Shown here: piece after piece, positions 17,306 to 27,560 of the stretch
Numbering within the stretch: position 1 is the first letter of the stretch
How the letters are laid out: each line of letters starts with the position of its first letter
From: Gaiellasilicea sp963811885
GTDB taxonomy: Bacteria > Actinomycetota > Thermoleophilia > Gaiellales > Gaiellaceae
Direction of reading: 5' to 3'
Assembly: GCA_963811885.1 (NCBI GenBank)
Contig: CAWETB010000015.1
Coordinates: 806,001-870,000 of the forward strand
Length of the DNA stretch: 64,000 bases
The notes under the pieces: generated by a model
Told to the model about the DNA's origin: nothing
Database searches by the model: none
What the model saw: the letters and a program-made list of their open reading frames with translations, nothing else
Program-made: the position numbers and the translations under genes

Positions 17306-17865
17306 TCGGTCGCTGCTGCAGGCAGCTCCGGTGCCGCCCCGCCACGGAGCGGCGCCAGGAAGATCGCCGTCAGCGTCACGAGCACGGCAGCGGCGATCAG
17401 GATCGTCCAGCCGTCGTCGGTCGTCGGCTTCACCGTCATGGCGAAGACGATCGCGTACATGTAGACGAGGTCGATTCGGAGCACGGTGAAGAGGCGGCGG
17501 ATCAGCTCCTGGCCGGCCGGCGTCGCCGGCCCGATCTCGGGCAGGCGCTTCGCCATCGGCGAGATCACGAACAGCCCGGTCACAAACGAGGCAGCGAACG
17601 TGACCAGCGCGAAGACGACCCAGAGCTGGCCCCAGTCCCAGTTGCCGTTGATCATCATCCCGATCCCGGCGAGGATGACCACGACCGACGCGGGGACGAA
17701 CATGCGCTCGCCGAGCATCCCGGCACGCCCGGCGAAGCGGGCGATCTCGTCGGTGTCGCCGCCGCGGCGCACGACCGCGCCGTACATCTGGAACGTGAAG
17801 GCACCGCCGAGCCAGATCACGGCCGCGGTGACGTGCACGAACAGCAGGAACTCGTACCAGGTCAT
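17302..17865 (-). CDS. DUF2269-like integral membrane protein
   Basis: This 187-residue protein has four or five transmembrane helices, the first carrying FLLFVHVTAAVIWLGGAFTF. That His/Trp-containing first helix is typical of DUF2269 and related predicted membrane proteins of unknown function. Other helices are near residues 52-72 (FVPASVVVILAGIGMMI), 80-100, 135-150 and 155-172. The family assignment is from memory and moderately sure. No function is known to me. It ends in the CTAG shared with the carboxylase alpha gene and is followed upstream by the SCP2 gene on the same strand. Confidence 0.7.
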   Translation of the reverse strand: MTWYEFLLFVHVTAAVIWLGGAFTFQMYGAVVRRGGDTDEIARFAGRAGMLGERMFVPASVVVILAGIGMMINGNWDWGQLWVVFALVTFAASFVTGLFVISPMAKRLPEIGPATPAGQELIRRLFTVLRIDLVYMYAIVFAMTVKPTTDDGWTILIAAAVLVTLTAIFLAPLRGGAAPELPAAATD

Positions 17866-17913
17866 CCAACCCCTCCTCGGCCGTGGGAACAGACTCAGAG
17901 AGGTTCTACAAGG

Positions 17914-18222
17914 CTAGAAGAGCTTCTGCAACTTCATCGCCGCGCCCATGTCGCCCTTGATCTTCAGCTTGCCGGTCATGTAGGCCGTGGTCGGGTTCTG
18001 CTCGCCGCGCACGACCGCCATCATCGTCTCCTCGGAGGTGGAGATCGTCGTGTCGGCCTCGCCGCCGCCCTCGGTGACGCTGACGGCACCGTCGTTGACC
18101 GCCACGAGCCACTGGCCGGCTCCCTCGATGTCGAACAGGTACGAGTTGTTCATGCCGGCGGTCTTCTCCGCGTCCGCGCGGTCGGCAAGCGAATCGAAGA
18201 ACTCCTGGACGGTGTCGGCCAT
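17914..18222 (-). CDS. SCP2 sterol-carrier-domain protein
   Basis: A 102-residue stand-alone SCP2 domain. It starts MADTVQEFFDSLADRADAEK and carries the core GQWLVAVNDGAVSVTEG, then ADTTISTSEETMMAVVRGE, and ends with LKIKGDMGAAMKLQKLF, a very typical finish. Proteins of this kind bind lipids or fatty acyl-CoA in a hydrophobic tunnel. It is divergent from the acyl-CoA dehydrogenase gene with 60 bases between starts, which fits a role in acyl chain handling. Confidence 0.9.
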   Translation of the reverse strand: MADTVQEFFDSLADRADAEKTAGMNNSYLFDIEGAGQWLVAVNDGAVSVTEGGGEADTTISTSEETMMAVVRGEQNPTTAYMTGKLKIKGDMGAAMKLQKLF

Positions 18223-18282
18223 TGTGCTGTCGCTCCTTCGTCGGTTGGGCTGCCGAATCTACCGGGTAGCATCCGGCGGCGC

Positions 18283-19418
18283 ATGGACCTCGATCTCACG
18301 CAGGAGCAGCAGCTCGTCCGAGACACCGTGCGCGAGTTCGCCCGGGAGAAGGTGGCGCCCGTGGCCGAGGAGCTCGACCGCGAGTCGCGCTTCCCGTACG
18401 AGCTCGTGGCCGAGCTCGGCGAGCTCGGATTGATGGGCCTGCCGATCCCGGAGGAGTACGGCGGCGCCGGCGGCGACACCGTCTCGTACGCGCTCGCGAT
18501 CGAGGAGCTGACCCGGATCGACTCGTCGGTCGCGATCACCGTCGCGGCGCACACGTCGCTCGGGACGATGCCGGTCTACCTCTTCGGCAGCGAGGAGCAG
18601 AAGCAGCGGTGGCTCCCCGACCTCGCCTCCGGCAGGAAGCTGGCGGCGTTCGGCCTGACCGAGCCCGGCGCAGGCTCCGACGCCGGCAACACGCGCACGA
18701 CTGCGGAGCTGCGCGACGGCAGCTGGACCGTGAACGGCTCGAAGATGTTCATCACCAACGCCGGCACCGACATCACCTGGGGCGTGACGCTGACCGCCCG
18801 CACGGGCGAGGACGAGATCTCGAACATCGTCGTCGAGAACGGGACGGCCGGCTACGAGATCTCGGCGCCGATGAAGAAGCTCGGCTGGAAGGCGTCCGAC
18901 ACCCGCGAGCTCTCGTTCCGGGACGTCAGCGTGCCGGAGGGAAACCTGCTCGGCCCTCGCGGCCAGGGGTTCCACCAGTTCCTCGAGATCCTCGACGGCG
19001 GCCGCATCTCCGTCGCGGCGATGGGCGTGGGCCTCGCCCAGGGCGCCTACGACCTCGCGTACGCGTACGCGAAGGAGCGCGAGCAGTTCGGCAAGCCGAT
19101 CTCACGTTTCCAGGCGGTGCAGTTCCGGCTCGCCGACATGGCGACCGAGATCGAGGCCGGCCGTGCGCTCGTGGTGAAGGCGGCGTGGCTCAAGGATCAG
19201 GACCGGCCGTTCGCGCGCGAGGCGGCGATGGCGAAGCTCTACACCGGCGAGCTCTCGAATCGCGCCGCCAACTGGGCGCTCCAGATCCACGGCGGCTACG
19301 GGTTCATGGACGAGTACGCGATCTCGCGCCTCTACCGCGACCAGAAGATCCTCGAGATCGGCGAGGGCACGAACGAGGTGCAGCGGATGGTGATCGCGAA
19401 GCATGCTCGGGGCTCTAG
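18283..19418 (+). CDS. Acyl-CoA dehydrogenase
   Basis: About 377 residues with the family motifs: FGLTEPGAGSDAGNTRT (flavin and substrate loop), WTVNGSKMFITNAGTD, DGGRISVAAMGVGLAQGA, the adenine-binding YAKEREQFGKPISRFQ, and IHGGYGFMDEYAISRLYRD followed by the catalytic Glu region ILEIGEGTNEVQRMVIAKH. It oxidises an acyl-CoA to the enoyl-CoA and passes electrons to ETF. Two extra bases near 19404-19411 would restore the natural end KHLGL and the TAG at 19416. Uncorrected, the frame runs on for hundreds of codons. Isovaleryl-CoA dehydrogenase would complete a leucine pathway with the carboxylase, but a short-chain enzyme is equally possible. Confidence 0.9.
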
Positions 19419-21447
19419 GCCGGTCGACAGGCGTCGCCGTCGCAGTCGCGACGTTCGCCGCTTCTTCCTCGATCATCTCGGCGATGTGCCCGTCGCGCAC
19501 GAGCCGGAAGAGCGCGCTCACGACCTCGGGGTCGTAGCGCCCGCCGGCGAGCCGCCAGATCTCCGTCAGCGACGACGTCAGCGGCAGCGCGTCGCCCTCG
19601 GGCTCCGTCATCGTCACGATCGCGTTCGCCACGGCGACGACGCGCGCCTCGAACGGGATCGACTCGCCCCGAACGCGGCGCGGCCCCGATCCGTCCCAGT
19701 GCTCCTCGTAGTTCGCCAGGATCTTGGCGACGTGCGCCGCGCACGGGATCCGTGCGACGAGCTCGGCGCCCCGCGTCCCGTGGTGCAGCTCCAGCTTGGC
19801 GTCGAGCGCGGTCAGCGCTCCGTGCGGCCGCAGCGCCGACTCGTCGAGCGGCAGCGTCCCGAGCGCGTGCAGGAGGCCGCCGAGGTAGCACGCGGCGACC
19901 GCCTCCGGCTTCAGCTCGAGCACCAGCGCGAGGTCACGGGACAGGCGCCCGACCTTCCGGGAGTGCGCCGGCGCGATCCGGTAGCGGGCGTCGATCGCAG
20001 CCGTGAGCTCGAGCAGCTGGCTGAAGGCGGTCACGCCGAGGCGGGGATGCCCGTAGATGAGGACGTCCTGCTTCGGGCCGCGCGTGTGGTTTCCGCCCAG
20101 CTGCGTCGCCGCGTCGAGCAGCTGCTCGGCCCGGGCGACGACGTCGGGCGCGGTGTCGCCGCGTCGCCAGACGGCCACGCCTGCGCTGGCGCTCGTCCGG
20201 ATGCCTGCGCGCAGACGCTCGGCCGCCTCCGACGCTCCCGGCTCCGAAATGCGCGCGAGCACGACGGCGAGCCTGCCGTCGTCGAGCCTCGCGACGAGGT
20301 CGAGCTCGCGTGCGGTGCCGACGAGCCGGCCGAGCGCCTCGTCCTCATGGCGCCGCGGGACGCGCATCAGCACGAGCGCGAACGGCTCGTCGTACTGCCG
20401 CGCCGCGGCAGTGAGCCTGCGGAGCTGGTCGTGCAGGTGCGGCTCGTCGTAGACGCCGGTGAGCGGATCGCGCCGGGCCGACTCGCGGGCGGTCGAGAGC
20501 AACAGCAGCCAGCCGCGGACGAGCAGCAGGGCGGTGACGACGAACACGAGCACGATCGCCCGCGCGGACGGCTCGCCGCGAGCGCCCTCGACGACGAGGA
20601 CGAGCAGGATCACGAGCAGCGCGCCGGTCATGCTGACCGCGGTCCTGATCCGCAGCGGCGAACGGCGCTGGGCCCAGTTCGACCCGCGCCCGATTCCGAA
20701 GGCGGCGGCGACCGCCGCCAGGCAGATCAGGCAGGCCTGGAGCTGCCAGCCGAGATCGACGAGCCCGCCCGAGACGTAGCGGTCGGTGAGGACGAGGTGC
20801 GTGTAGACGCCGTCGGCGATCCCGCCGGCCGCCACGCCCGCCGCGACGAGCCACCCCGCGAGCGTGCCGCGCCGCGCCGAGACGAGCGGCGTCGTCGCAA
20901 TCGTGCAGAGCAGGACGAGGTCGAGGACCGGGTAGCTGATTCCCGCCAGAGAGGCCCTGTCGAAGCCGAGCGGGAGATCCCGGAGCACGAGCCACCACCA
21001 GAGCAGCGCGAGGGTGGAGACGGCCAGCAGCCCGTCGAGGAGCGCCTGGCCGCCGATCAGGCGCAGTGACGGCCGGAAGAACGAGACCAGCGCGACGAAG
21101 ATCGCGCCGTAGAAGCCGAAGTAGCAGGCGTCGGTCCACCACGGGAACGGCACCACGTCGTCTCTGAGCTCGGCGAAGCTCCAGAGCAGCTCCCCTCCGA
21201 GCCACGATGCACACGCGAGGGAGACCAGCAGCCAGAAGCCTCGTAGCCCCTTCGGGACGCGGGTCGCCGTCCAGGCGGACAGGAGCACCGCAGCGACGAT
21301 CGGGACGAGATACGCGGTGTCGGCGAAGACCAGGCGCGCATGCTCGCCGGCGGGCGCGAGCAGGAGCCACCCTGTGTAGAAGGCGAGCCAAGCGGCCACT
21401 GCGACGAGTGCGCCGGCAGCCGCAGGCCGTGCGCGAGGAGAGAGCAT
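19415..21447 (-). CDS. Membrane protein with degenerate GGDEF and HD-GYP-like domains
   Basis: The N-terminal half has about nine transmembrane helices (first YTGWLLLAP region, last IVLVFVVTALLLVRGWLLL). A GGDEF-like domain follows at RRDPLTGVYDEPHLHDQL, but the active-site GGDEF position reads LDDGRLAVVL. The last part resembles an HD-GYP domain (HSRKVGRLSRDLALVL, LEAR then VVAVANAI). Its metal and catalytic residues are lost, with LLHALG in place of the HD pair and DGSGPRR in place of DGxGYP. It probably senses or scaffolds and does not make or break cyclic-di-GMP. The exact 3' end is uncertain. The frame as given reads on to 19102 inside the convergent dehydrogenase gene, and the CTAG at 19415 is the likelier end after a small indel correction. 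Confidence 0.75.
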
Positions 21448-21501
21448 CCCTCCAGGAATCGTGCGCTTTGGCGCGTACTCGCACCCCCGTACGGGGGATG
21501 C

Positions 21502-22369
21502 CTAGCCCTCTGCGAGGGCGTGGCGGAGCTGGCGGCGGGCGGCCTTGCGCTCTTTCATCGCCCGCGGGTCGGGCACCGGCACCGCCGAGAGCAGCGCCTT
21601 CGTGTAATCGTCCTGCGGGTTGGTGTAGACCTCTTCGGCCGGGCCGAGCTCGACGATCTGGCCGCGGTTCATCACCGCGATCCGGTCGCTCATCCCGCGA
21701 ACGACGGCGAGATCGTGGGCGATGAAGAGGTACGTGAGCCCGAAGTCGCGCTGCAGGTCCTTGAGCAGGTTGAGGATCTGCGCCTGGATCGAGACGTCGA
21801 GCGCCGACACCGGCTCGTCGCAGACGATCAGCTTCGGGCTGAGCGCGAGCGCGCGCGCGATCCCGATCCGCTGCCGCTGGCCGCCCGAGAACTCGTGCGG
21901 ATAGCGGTTCGTGTAGCTCGGGTCGAAGCCGACGACCTCGAGCAGGTCGCGGATGCGGGCCGAGCGGTCGCGGCGCGTGCCGATCCCGTGCACGATCAGC
22001 GGCTCGCCGACGATGTCGCCGACGGTCATGCGCGGATCGAGCGACGAGTACGGATCCTGGAAGACGATCTGCATCTCGCGGCGCATCCGGCGCAGCTCCT
22101 CGCGTCCGAGCTCGGTCAGCTCCGTCCCTTCGAACTTGATCGAGCCGGAGGTGGGCTTCATCAGCTGGAGCACGCAGTAGCCCGTCGTCGACTTGCCGGA
22201 GCCGGACTCGCCGACGAGGCTGAGCGTCTCGCCCGGCATGCACCTCGAAGCTGACGCCGTCGACGGCCCGGACCTCCCCCACCTTCCGCTCGATCAGCAG
22301 GCCCTCCTTGATCGGGAAGTGCTTGTGCAGGTCGGTGACCTGGAGCAGCGGCTGCTGCGGCGTGCTCAC
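21502..22369 (-). CDS. Opp operon 1: OppF-like ABC ATP-binding protein (frameshifted)
   Basis: GTG 22369 overlaps the stop of the OppD-like gene (GTGA). The N-terminal part (LLQVTDLHKHFPIKEGLL, GEVRAVDGVSFEVHAG) is separated by one extra base near 22237 from the rest. The remainder has Walker A GESGSGKST, Q-loop VFQDPYSSLDPRM, signature SGGQRQR, Walker B LIVCDEPVSALD and the switch His (FIAHD). It is one of two ATPases that power peptide import. At about 288 residues it lacks the cysteine-bearing C-terminal extension seen in its paralogs at 41777 and 48780, ending instead with basic MKERKAARRQLRHALAEG. It is last in its operon. Confidence 0.9.
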
Positions 22370-23382
22370 GAGCCCACCTTCTGCGGCGCGAGCGTCTTGG
22401 CGCGCTCGCTCGCCGGATGCGCCGAGCGGACCCAGTGCGCGGGCCGGATCTCGCGCAGCTCCGGCTCGTGCTCGGTGCAGTCGTCGTTGCCCGCGTAGCG
22501 GCAGCGGGGGGCGAAGCGGCAGGCCTTCGGCGGGTCGAGCAGGTCGGGTGGACGGCCGGGAATGGCGGTCAACCGCCCCTCGCGCAGGTTCGCGCCCTCG
22601 AGCTGGGGCAGCGCGCCGAGCAGCGCCTCGGTGTAGGGGTGCTCCGGGTTGTCGAAGAGGTCGAGCGTCGACGCGTGCTCGACGACCTGGCCGGCGTACA
22701 TGACGATGATGTCGTCCGCAGCCTCGGCGACGACGCCCATGTCGTGCGTGATGATGATCATCGACATGTCGTACTCGTGGCGCAGGTCGTCGAGGAGGTC
22801 GAGGACGGAGGCCTGAACGGTGACGTCGAGCGCGGTCGTCGGCTCGTCGGCGATCAGCAGCTTCGGATCGCACGAGAGCGCGATCGCGATCATCACGCGC
22901 TGGCGCATCCCGCCCGAGAAGCGGTGCGGGTAGTCCTTGAGCCGTTCCGCGGCGCGCGGGATCCGGACCTTCTCGAGCAGCTCGACGGCCTTCTTGTCCG
23001 CCTGCTTCTGCGGAACGTCGTAGTGCCGCCTGATCGTCTCCGTGATCTGCGTCCCGATCGTCAGCGTCGGGTTCAGCGAGGTCATCGGGTCCTGGAAGAT
23101 CATCGCGATCTCGCGGCCGCGCACGTCCTCGAGCTTCCGCTCGCTCAGCTTCGTCAGGTCACGGCCGTCGTAGAGGACGGAGCCGGAGACGATCTGGGCC
23201 GGCGGCTTCGGGATCAGGCCCATGATCGAGAGCGCGGTGACCGACTTGCCGCAGCCGGACTCGCCGACGATCCCGAGCGTCTTGCCCTTCTCGACCGCGA
23301 AGCTGACCCCGTCGACGGCACGGACGACGCCCTCGCGGGTGAAGAAGTGCGTGCGGAGATCGTCGACTTCGAGCAGGGCCAC
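22366..23382 (-). CDS. Opp operon 1: OppD-like ABC ATP-binding protein
   Basis: GTG 23382, preceded by GAAGGAGAGG, gives a 338-residue protein starting VALLEVDDLRTHFFTREG. Walker A is GESGCGKSV, the signature is SGGMRQRVMIAIALS and Walker B is LLIADEPTTALDVT. The C-terminal oligopeptide extension contains CRFAPRCRYAGNDDC. It forms the ATPase pair with the downstream OppF-like protein. The frame stays open upstream to 23808, but that overlaps the permease gene. It overlaps the next gene by four bases. Confidence 0.93.
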   Translation of the reverse strand: MALLEVDDLRTHFFTREGVVRAVDGVSFAVEKGKTLGIVGESGCGKSVTALSIMGLIPKPPAQIVSGSVLYDGRDLTKLSERKLEDVRGREIAMIFQDPMTSLNPTLTIGTQITETIRRHYDVPQKQADKKAVELLEKVRIPRAAERLKDYPHRFSGGMRQRVMIAIALSCDPKLLIADEPTTALDVTVQASVLDLLDDLRHEYDMSMIIITHDMGVVAEAADDIIVMYAGQVVEHASTLDLFDNPEHPYTEALLGALPQLEGANLREGRLTAIPGRPPDLLDPPKACRFAPRCRYAGNDDCTEHEPELREIRPAHWVRSAHPASERAKTLAPQKVGS

Positions 23383-23384
23383 TG

Positions 23385-24314
23385 CTACCTCTCCTTCGTC
23401 CGTGGGTCGAGCGCGTCGCGCAGTCCGTCGGCGATGAAATTGGCGCAGATGACGAGCGTGGCGATCGCGACCGAGGGGACGATGATCGCGATCGGGTGGG
23501 TCCGGTAGACGGTCCGGCCCTCCTGCGCCATCGCGCCCCAGGAGGCGTCCGGCGGGCTGATTCCGAGCCCGATGAAGGAGAGGAATGCCTCGCCGAGGAT
23601 GACGGCGGGCAGTTCGAGGAAGATTGCGATGATCAGCACGCCGAGCGTGTTCGGCAACAGGTGTCGGGCGAGGATCCTGTACCAGCGCGCCCCGACCGCC
23701 TTCGCCGCGCGCACGTAGTCGTTCTCCTTCAGCGTCAGCACCTGGCCGCGCACGATCCGCGCAGTCGTGAACCAGCTCGCGATCGAGAGCGCGATCATCA
23801 TCGTCCACTTGTTCGTGGTGCCGATGATCGCCAGCGTGATGATCGCGAACGGCAGGTACGGGAGCCCGTAGAGCGCGTCGAGGAAGCGCATCAGGCCGTT
23901 GTCGAGGCGGCCGCCGACGAAGCCGGAGATCGACCCGTAGACGACGCCGATCGCGAGGATCGCGAACGTCGCGCCGAAGGCGATCAGCATCGAAACCCTG
24001 CCGCCGAGGGCGGTGCGCACGAAGAGGTCGCGGCCGAATTTGTCGGTGCCGAAGAGGTGGGCGAGGCTCGGGTTCTCGTTCGCCTGCGAGAAGTCGACGG
24101 CATTCGGGTCGTAGCGCGAGATGACCGGGATGATCAGGCAGTAGAGGACGACCAGGATGAAGATCCAGGCGGCGACGAGGGCGCCGCGGTTGCGCCGGTA
24201 GCGGCGCCAGGCGTCCTTCCAGAGGTTCGACTGCCGGATCGGCGCGCCGCCCGCCCCGAGCGGGTGCTCGACGATCAGACCATCGTCGCGGATGTCGGTG
24301 GGAGTCGACGCCAT
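23385..24314 (-). CDS. Opp operon 1: OppC-like permease
   Basis: The start ATG 24314 shares its A with the TGA of the upstream OppB-like gene. The 309-residue protein has a cytoplasmic N terminus ending DAWRRYRRNRGAL and a first helix (VAAWIFILVVLYCLIIPVI). FGTDKFGRDLFVR follows, then five more helices, including the EAA-type loop ENDYVRAAKAVGARWYRI that contacts the ATPases, and it ends FIADGLRDALDPRTKER. It is the second of two membrane subunits of a dipeptide/oligopeptide importer. Confidence 0.93.
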   Translation of the reverse strand: MASTPTDIRDDGLIVEHPLGAGGAPIRQSNLWKDAWRRYRRNRGALVAAWIFILVVLYCLIIPVISRYDPNAVDFSQANENPSLAHLFGTDKFGRDLFVRTALGGRVSMLIAFGATFAILAIGVVYGSISGFVGGRLDNGLMRFLDALYGLPYLPFAIITLAIIGTTNKWTMMIALSIASWFTTARIVRGQVLTLKENDYVRAAKAVGARWYRILARHLLPNTLGVLIIAIFLELPAVILGEAFLSFIGLGISPPDASWGAMAQEGRTVYRTHPIAIIVPSVAIATLVICANFIADGLRDALDPRTKER

Positions 24315-25240
24315 CAGGTCCTGGCGTCCCGCGTCCGCGGGTCGAGGATGCCGTAGAGGATGTCGACGATCAGATTCGCGAAGATGATGATCACCGAGAG
24401 CAGCACGGTCAGGCCCATGACGACCGAGTAGTCGCGGGCGTTGACGGCCGTGACGTAGTACTGGCCGATGCCGGGGATGTTGAAGATCAGCTCGATCACG
24501 AACGCGCCGGTGATGATGAATCCGAGCAACGGGCCGGCGGCAGTGATCACCGGGATCAGCGAGTTCCGGAGCACGTGCAGGCCGACGACGCGCCGGTAGC
24601 GGAGGCCCTTGGCACGCGCGGTGCGCACGTAGTCCTGCTGCAGCGTCTCGAGCATCGACCCACGGACGAGCCGCGCGAAGAGCGCCATCGGCGCGAACCC
24701 GAGCGCGATTGCGGGCAGGATCTTGTACTCCCAGCCGGTCCAGCCGCTCGTCGGCAGCAAGTCGGCTTTGAGCGCAATGAAATAGATCATCAGCGTCGCG
24801 ACCAGGAAGCTGGGGAGCGCGTGAAAGATGTTCGAGAAGAACATCGCCGTGTAGTCGACCCAGGTGTTCTGGCGTAACGCTGCGATCACCCCGAGTGGCA
24901 CGCCGACGACGATCGCGAAGAGGAATGCATAGACGCCGAGCTCGATCGACTTCGGGAAGTGCTCCTTCATGATGTCGTTGACGGATTGCCCGCGCAGCAC
25001 GAGCGAAGGGCCGAAGTCGAGCGTGGCAACGCCCTTGACGTAGAACAGGTACTGCTGCCACCAGGGCTTGTCGAGGTTGAACTTGCGCTCGAGGTTCTGC
25101 TGCACCGCCTCGGGTACCGCCCGCTCCGTCTGCCGGAAGGGGTTCCCCTCGATCTGACGCATCATGATGAACGTCAGGAAGATCACGACCAGCAGCACGG
25201 GGATCGTCCAGAAGATGCGCCTGACGATGAACTTGAGCAT
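24314..25240 (-). CDS. Opp operon 1: OppB-like permease
   Basis: A 308-residue, six-helix permease starting MLKFIVRRIFWTIPVLLVVIF. It carries the family loop QDYVRTARAKGLRYRRVVG and the closing LIVDILYGILDPRTR. The N-terminal periplasmic segment (NPFRQTERAVPEAVQQNLER) is typical of OppB/DppB. It is separated from the binding-protein gene by 80 bases holding a strong hairpin and overlaps the OppC-like gene by one base. Confidence 0.93.
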   Translation of the reverse strand: MLKFIVRRIFWTIPVLLVVIFLTFIMMRQIEGNPFRQTERAVPEAVQQNLERKFNLDKPWWQQYLFYVKGVATLDFGPSLVLRGQSVNDIMKEHFPKSIELGVYAFLFAIVVGVPLGVIAALRQNTWVDYTAMFFSNIFHALPSFLVATLMIYFIALKADLLPTSGWTGWEYKILPAIALGFAPMALFARLVRGSMLETLQQDYVRTARAKGLRYRRVVGLHVLRNSLIPVITAAGPLLGFIITGAFVIELIFNIPGIGQYYVTAVNARDYSVVMGLTVLLSVIIIFANLIVDILYGILDPRTRDART

Positions 25241-25270
25241 CGAGCCTCCCTACCCTGGTTCAAGTATTGC

Positions 25271-25309
25271 CGAACGCGGACGGGGCCGCTCGGGCCCCGT
25301 CCGCGTTCG
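25271..25309 (-). terminator. Perfect 17-bp hairpin between binding-protein and permease genes, operon 1
   Basis: The 17 bases at 25271-25287 are the exact reverse complement of 25293-25309, around a five-base loop GCTCG. It lies 11 bases after the stop of the substrate-binding-protein gene and 31 bases before the permease start. No U tract follows. It probably stabilises the 3' end of the binding-protein mRNA or terminates part of the transcripts, making the binding protein more abundant than the transporter. Confidence 0.7.
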
Positions 25310-25320
25310 TGAAGCGAGAC

Positions 25321-26983
25321 CTACTCCTTGACGACGACCTTGGTCAGGTCGGTCTGGTTGAGCAGGTTGACGCTGAAGGTGTCCTTGACGGACAGCTTCT
25401 CGAGGGTCGGGTACGTGTACCAGTAGATCGGCATGACCGGCATCTGGCCCTCAGGGCCACCGAGGATCTCCTCGGCCTGGCCGTACACCTCGTAACGGGC
25501 GTCGTTGTCGAGGGTGTTCTTCGCCTCCGCGATTGCGGCGTCGTAGTCCTTGTCGCAGAAGTTCGTGTTGTTGTTCCCCGACTTGCACGTCCAGAGGTCG
25601 AGGAAGTTGATCGCGTCGACGAAGTCACCGATCCAGCCGAGCCGGTAGACGTCGACGTCCGAGTTCGGGGGCGGGCCCAGGAACTCGAGGTACTGCTGGA
25701 ACTCCTGCTGCTTGATCGTGCTCGTGATCCCGAGCTCCTTCCAGGCGGCCTGGATCGCGACTGCGATCTCGCGGTGGCCCGGGGAGTCGTTGATGTAGAG
25801 CGTGATGTCCTTCTTCGGGTTCGCGACCTCGCTCATCAGCTGCTTCGCCTGCTCCATGTCGGCCGTCGCCGGCTGCCACGGAGAGTTCGGGTTGAGCACG
25901 TCGAAGCCGGGCATGCCCTTCGGCGTGAACCCGGTCGTGGGCAGCTGACCGCCCTGCGCGACGTTGTCGATGATCGACTGGCGGTCGATCGCGAGCGACA
26001 TCGCCCGGCGCTGCTTCACGTCGGTGATGTTCTTGACGTTGAAGCCGTAGTAGTAGGTGCCGAGACCCGGGTACTGCTCGTACTCGGGCGTCTCCTTCAG
26101 CCGGGCGATCTCGTCCGGCGGCAGGCCCTGGTAGATCACGTCGATCTCGCCGGCCTCGAAGCCCTGGACCGAGGTCGTGCCGTCGGTGATCATGCGGCCG
26201 TTGACGCGGGTCAGCTTGACGTCGGCGGCGTCGCGCCACCCGTCCCACTTGACCAGGTCGATGCTGGCGTTGTGCTCCCACGACTCGAGCTTGAACGGCC
26301 CGTTCGTGACGATGTTCGCCGGCTCGGTCCACTTGTCGCCGAACTTCTCGACGGTCTTCGGATTGACCGCGAGGAAGGAGGTGTGCGCCGACTGCTGGAG
26401 GAACCAGGGCTGCGGGCTCGTCAGCTTGACCACGAGGGTCGTGTCGTCGGTCGCGTTCACGCCCACCTTGTCCTTGAGCGCGTCGCAGTCGTCCTTCTTG
26501 GGATCGCAGCTGTTGTACTCCTGCGCGCCCGACGATGCCGTAGAACTGGTACGCGTAGTCGGCGCCGAGCTCGGGCGAGATCGTCCGCTTCCACGAGTAC
26601 TCGAAGTCCTGCGCGGTGACCGGGTCACCGTTCGTCCACTTGAGCCCGTCGCGGAGGTGATACGTGACGGTCTTGCCGTCGTCGCTCGTCTCGAAGCTCT
26701 CGGCGGCGGCGCCAACCGGGTTCAAGTCGTCATCGAGCTTGACGAGCGGATCCATGATGTTGAGCAGGATGTTGGAGGAGGTGACGTCGGTCGCCAGACC
26801 GGGGTCGAGCGAGGGTGGCTCGGTACCCCAGTTCACCGTGATCACCTGCTCGGCGGCCTCGGTGCCGCCGGTCGTCGCGCCGGTGCCGGCAGCCTCGTTG
26901 TCGTCGCCGCCGCAGCCGGCCGCGACCAGGGCGAGACTCGTGACGAGTAGCCCGAGCCACAGCCAGAGGGTCTTCGTCCTCAT
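25321..26983 (-). CDS. Opp operon 1: peptide-binding lipoprotein (frameshifted)
   Basis: ATG 26983, after AAGGAAGGATC, starts a lipoprotein signal (TSLALVAAGCGG, lipobox Cys). The mature protein is a family 5 solute-binding protein: WGTEPPSLDPGLATDV, DGKTVTYHLRDGLKWTNGDP, FEYSWKRTISPE, then GINATDD-like segments and GIVGAQEYNSC. One extra base near 26533 interrupts it at that point, and the rest is intact to DLTKVVVKE. The restored length is about 553 residues. It captures oligopeptides outside the membrane and delivers them to the OppBC-like channel. An Asn-rich NNNTNFCD stretch and several Cys are visible in the C-terminal lobe. Confidence 0.9.
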
Positions 26984-27071
26984 TGGGTAGATCCTTCCTT
27001 CGATTGCATGAATGCAGCGGCGCGGGAAGTACGCCGTCTGGGTCCTTGCCATGTATACCGTTCGCAAACCT

Positions 27072-27546
27072 GTGAAACGGCTGTCTTTACGCACTGCATA
27101 CGCGAGCGCAACGCTAGCTGCCCTTGTAACGGCCCTGTCGGCTGCAACCGGCGCTCGCTCATCTGGTCATCCAACCGACCCTTCTCGAGCAGGGTGTGGT
27201 GACCGACGTGAGCATCGAATTGCCCCAGCTGCGGCCCGGATCCGCCCCCCGCCGGCTCGAGGTCGCCGGCGAGGGGATCGACGTGATTTCGTCCGATTTG
27301 CAGGGAACTTCCGGCACCGACACGCTCTGGAAAGTCCGCCTCCAGGCGACAGCGGATCCAGGCGTGGCGCCGGTCGTGCTCAGGGCGGTGTACGCCGACG
27401 GCAAGTCGGTGGAGGTCGACCAGCAGTTCACGGTCGCTCCCGCCCCGGAGCAATCGAGCTTCCCCTGGATCGGGGTCGTGGTGGGCGCGCTCCTGGCGGT
27501 CGCGGTCGCCGTGTTCTCGCTCCGTCTCGCCCGCCGTAAAGCCTGA
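27072..27546 (+). CDS. Small membrane-anchored secreted protein, possibly YcnI-like (frameshifted)
   Basis: GTG 27072 starts VKRLSLRTAYASATLAALV, a signal peptide. One extra base near 27152 separates it from the mature part, which restarts AHLVIQPTLLEQGVVTD. It continues as a single beta-rich domain (SIELPQLRPGSAPRRLEVAG, TLWKVRLQATADPG) and ends in a transmembrane helix (FPWIGVVVGALLAVAVAVF) with a basic tail. A His directly after the signal cleavage site, the size (about 157 residues) and the C-terminal anchor recall YcnI/DUF1775 copper-associated proteins. The match is loose, and no copper genes are near. It is divergent from the peptide-binding lipoprotein gene. Confidence 0.55.
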
Positions 27547-27560
27547 TAGCGTCACGACTC

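Noticed and set aside
17833..21069. A plus-strand open frame of more than 1000 codons
   Set aside because: Only 18283-19418 matches a family (acyl-CoA dehydrogenase). The rest is read-through after a small indel, antisense to the membrane GGDEF/HD-GYP-like gene, with Arg-rich nonsense composition.
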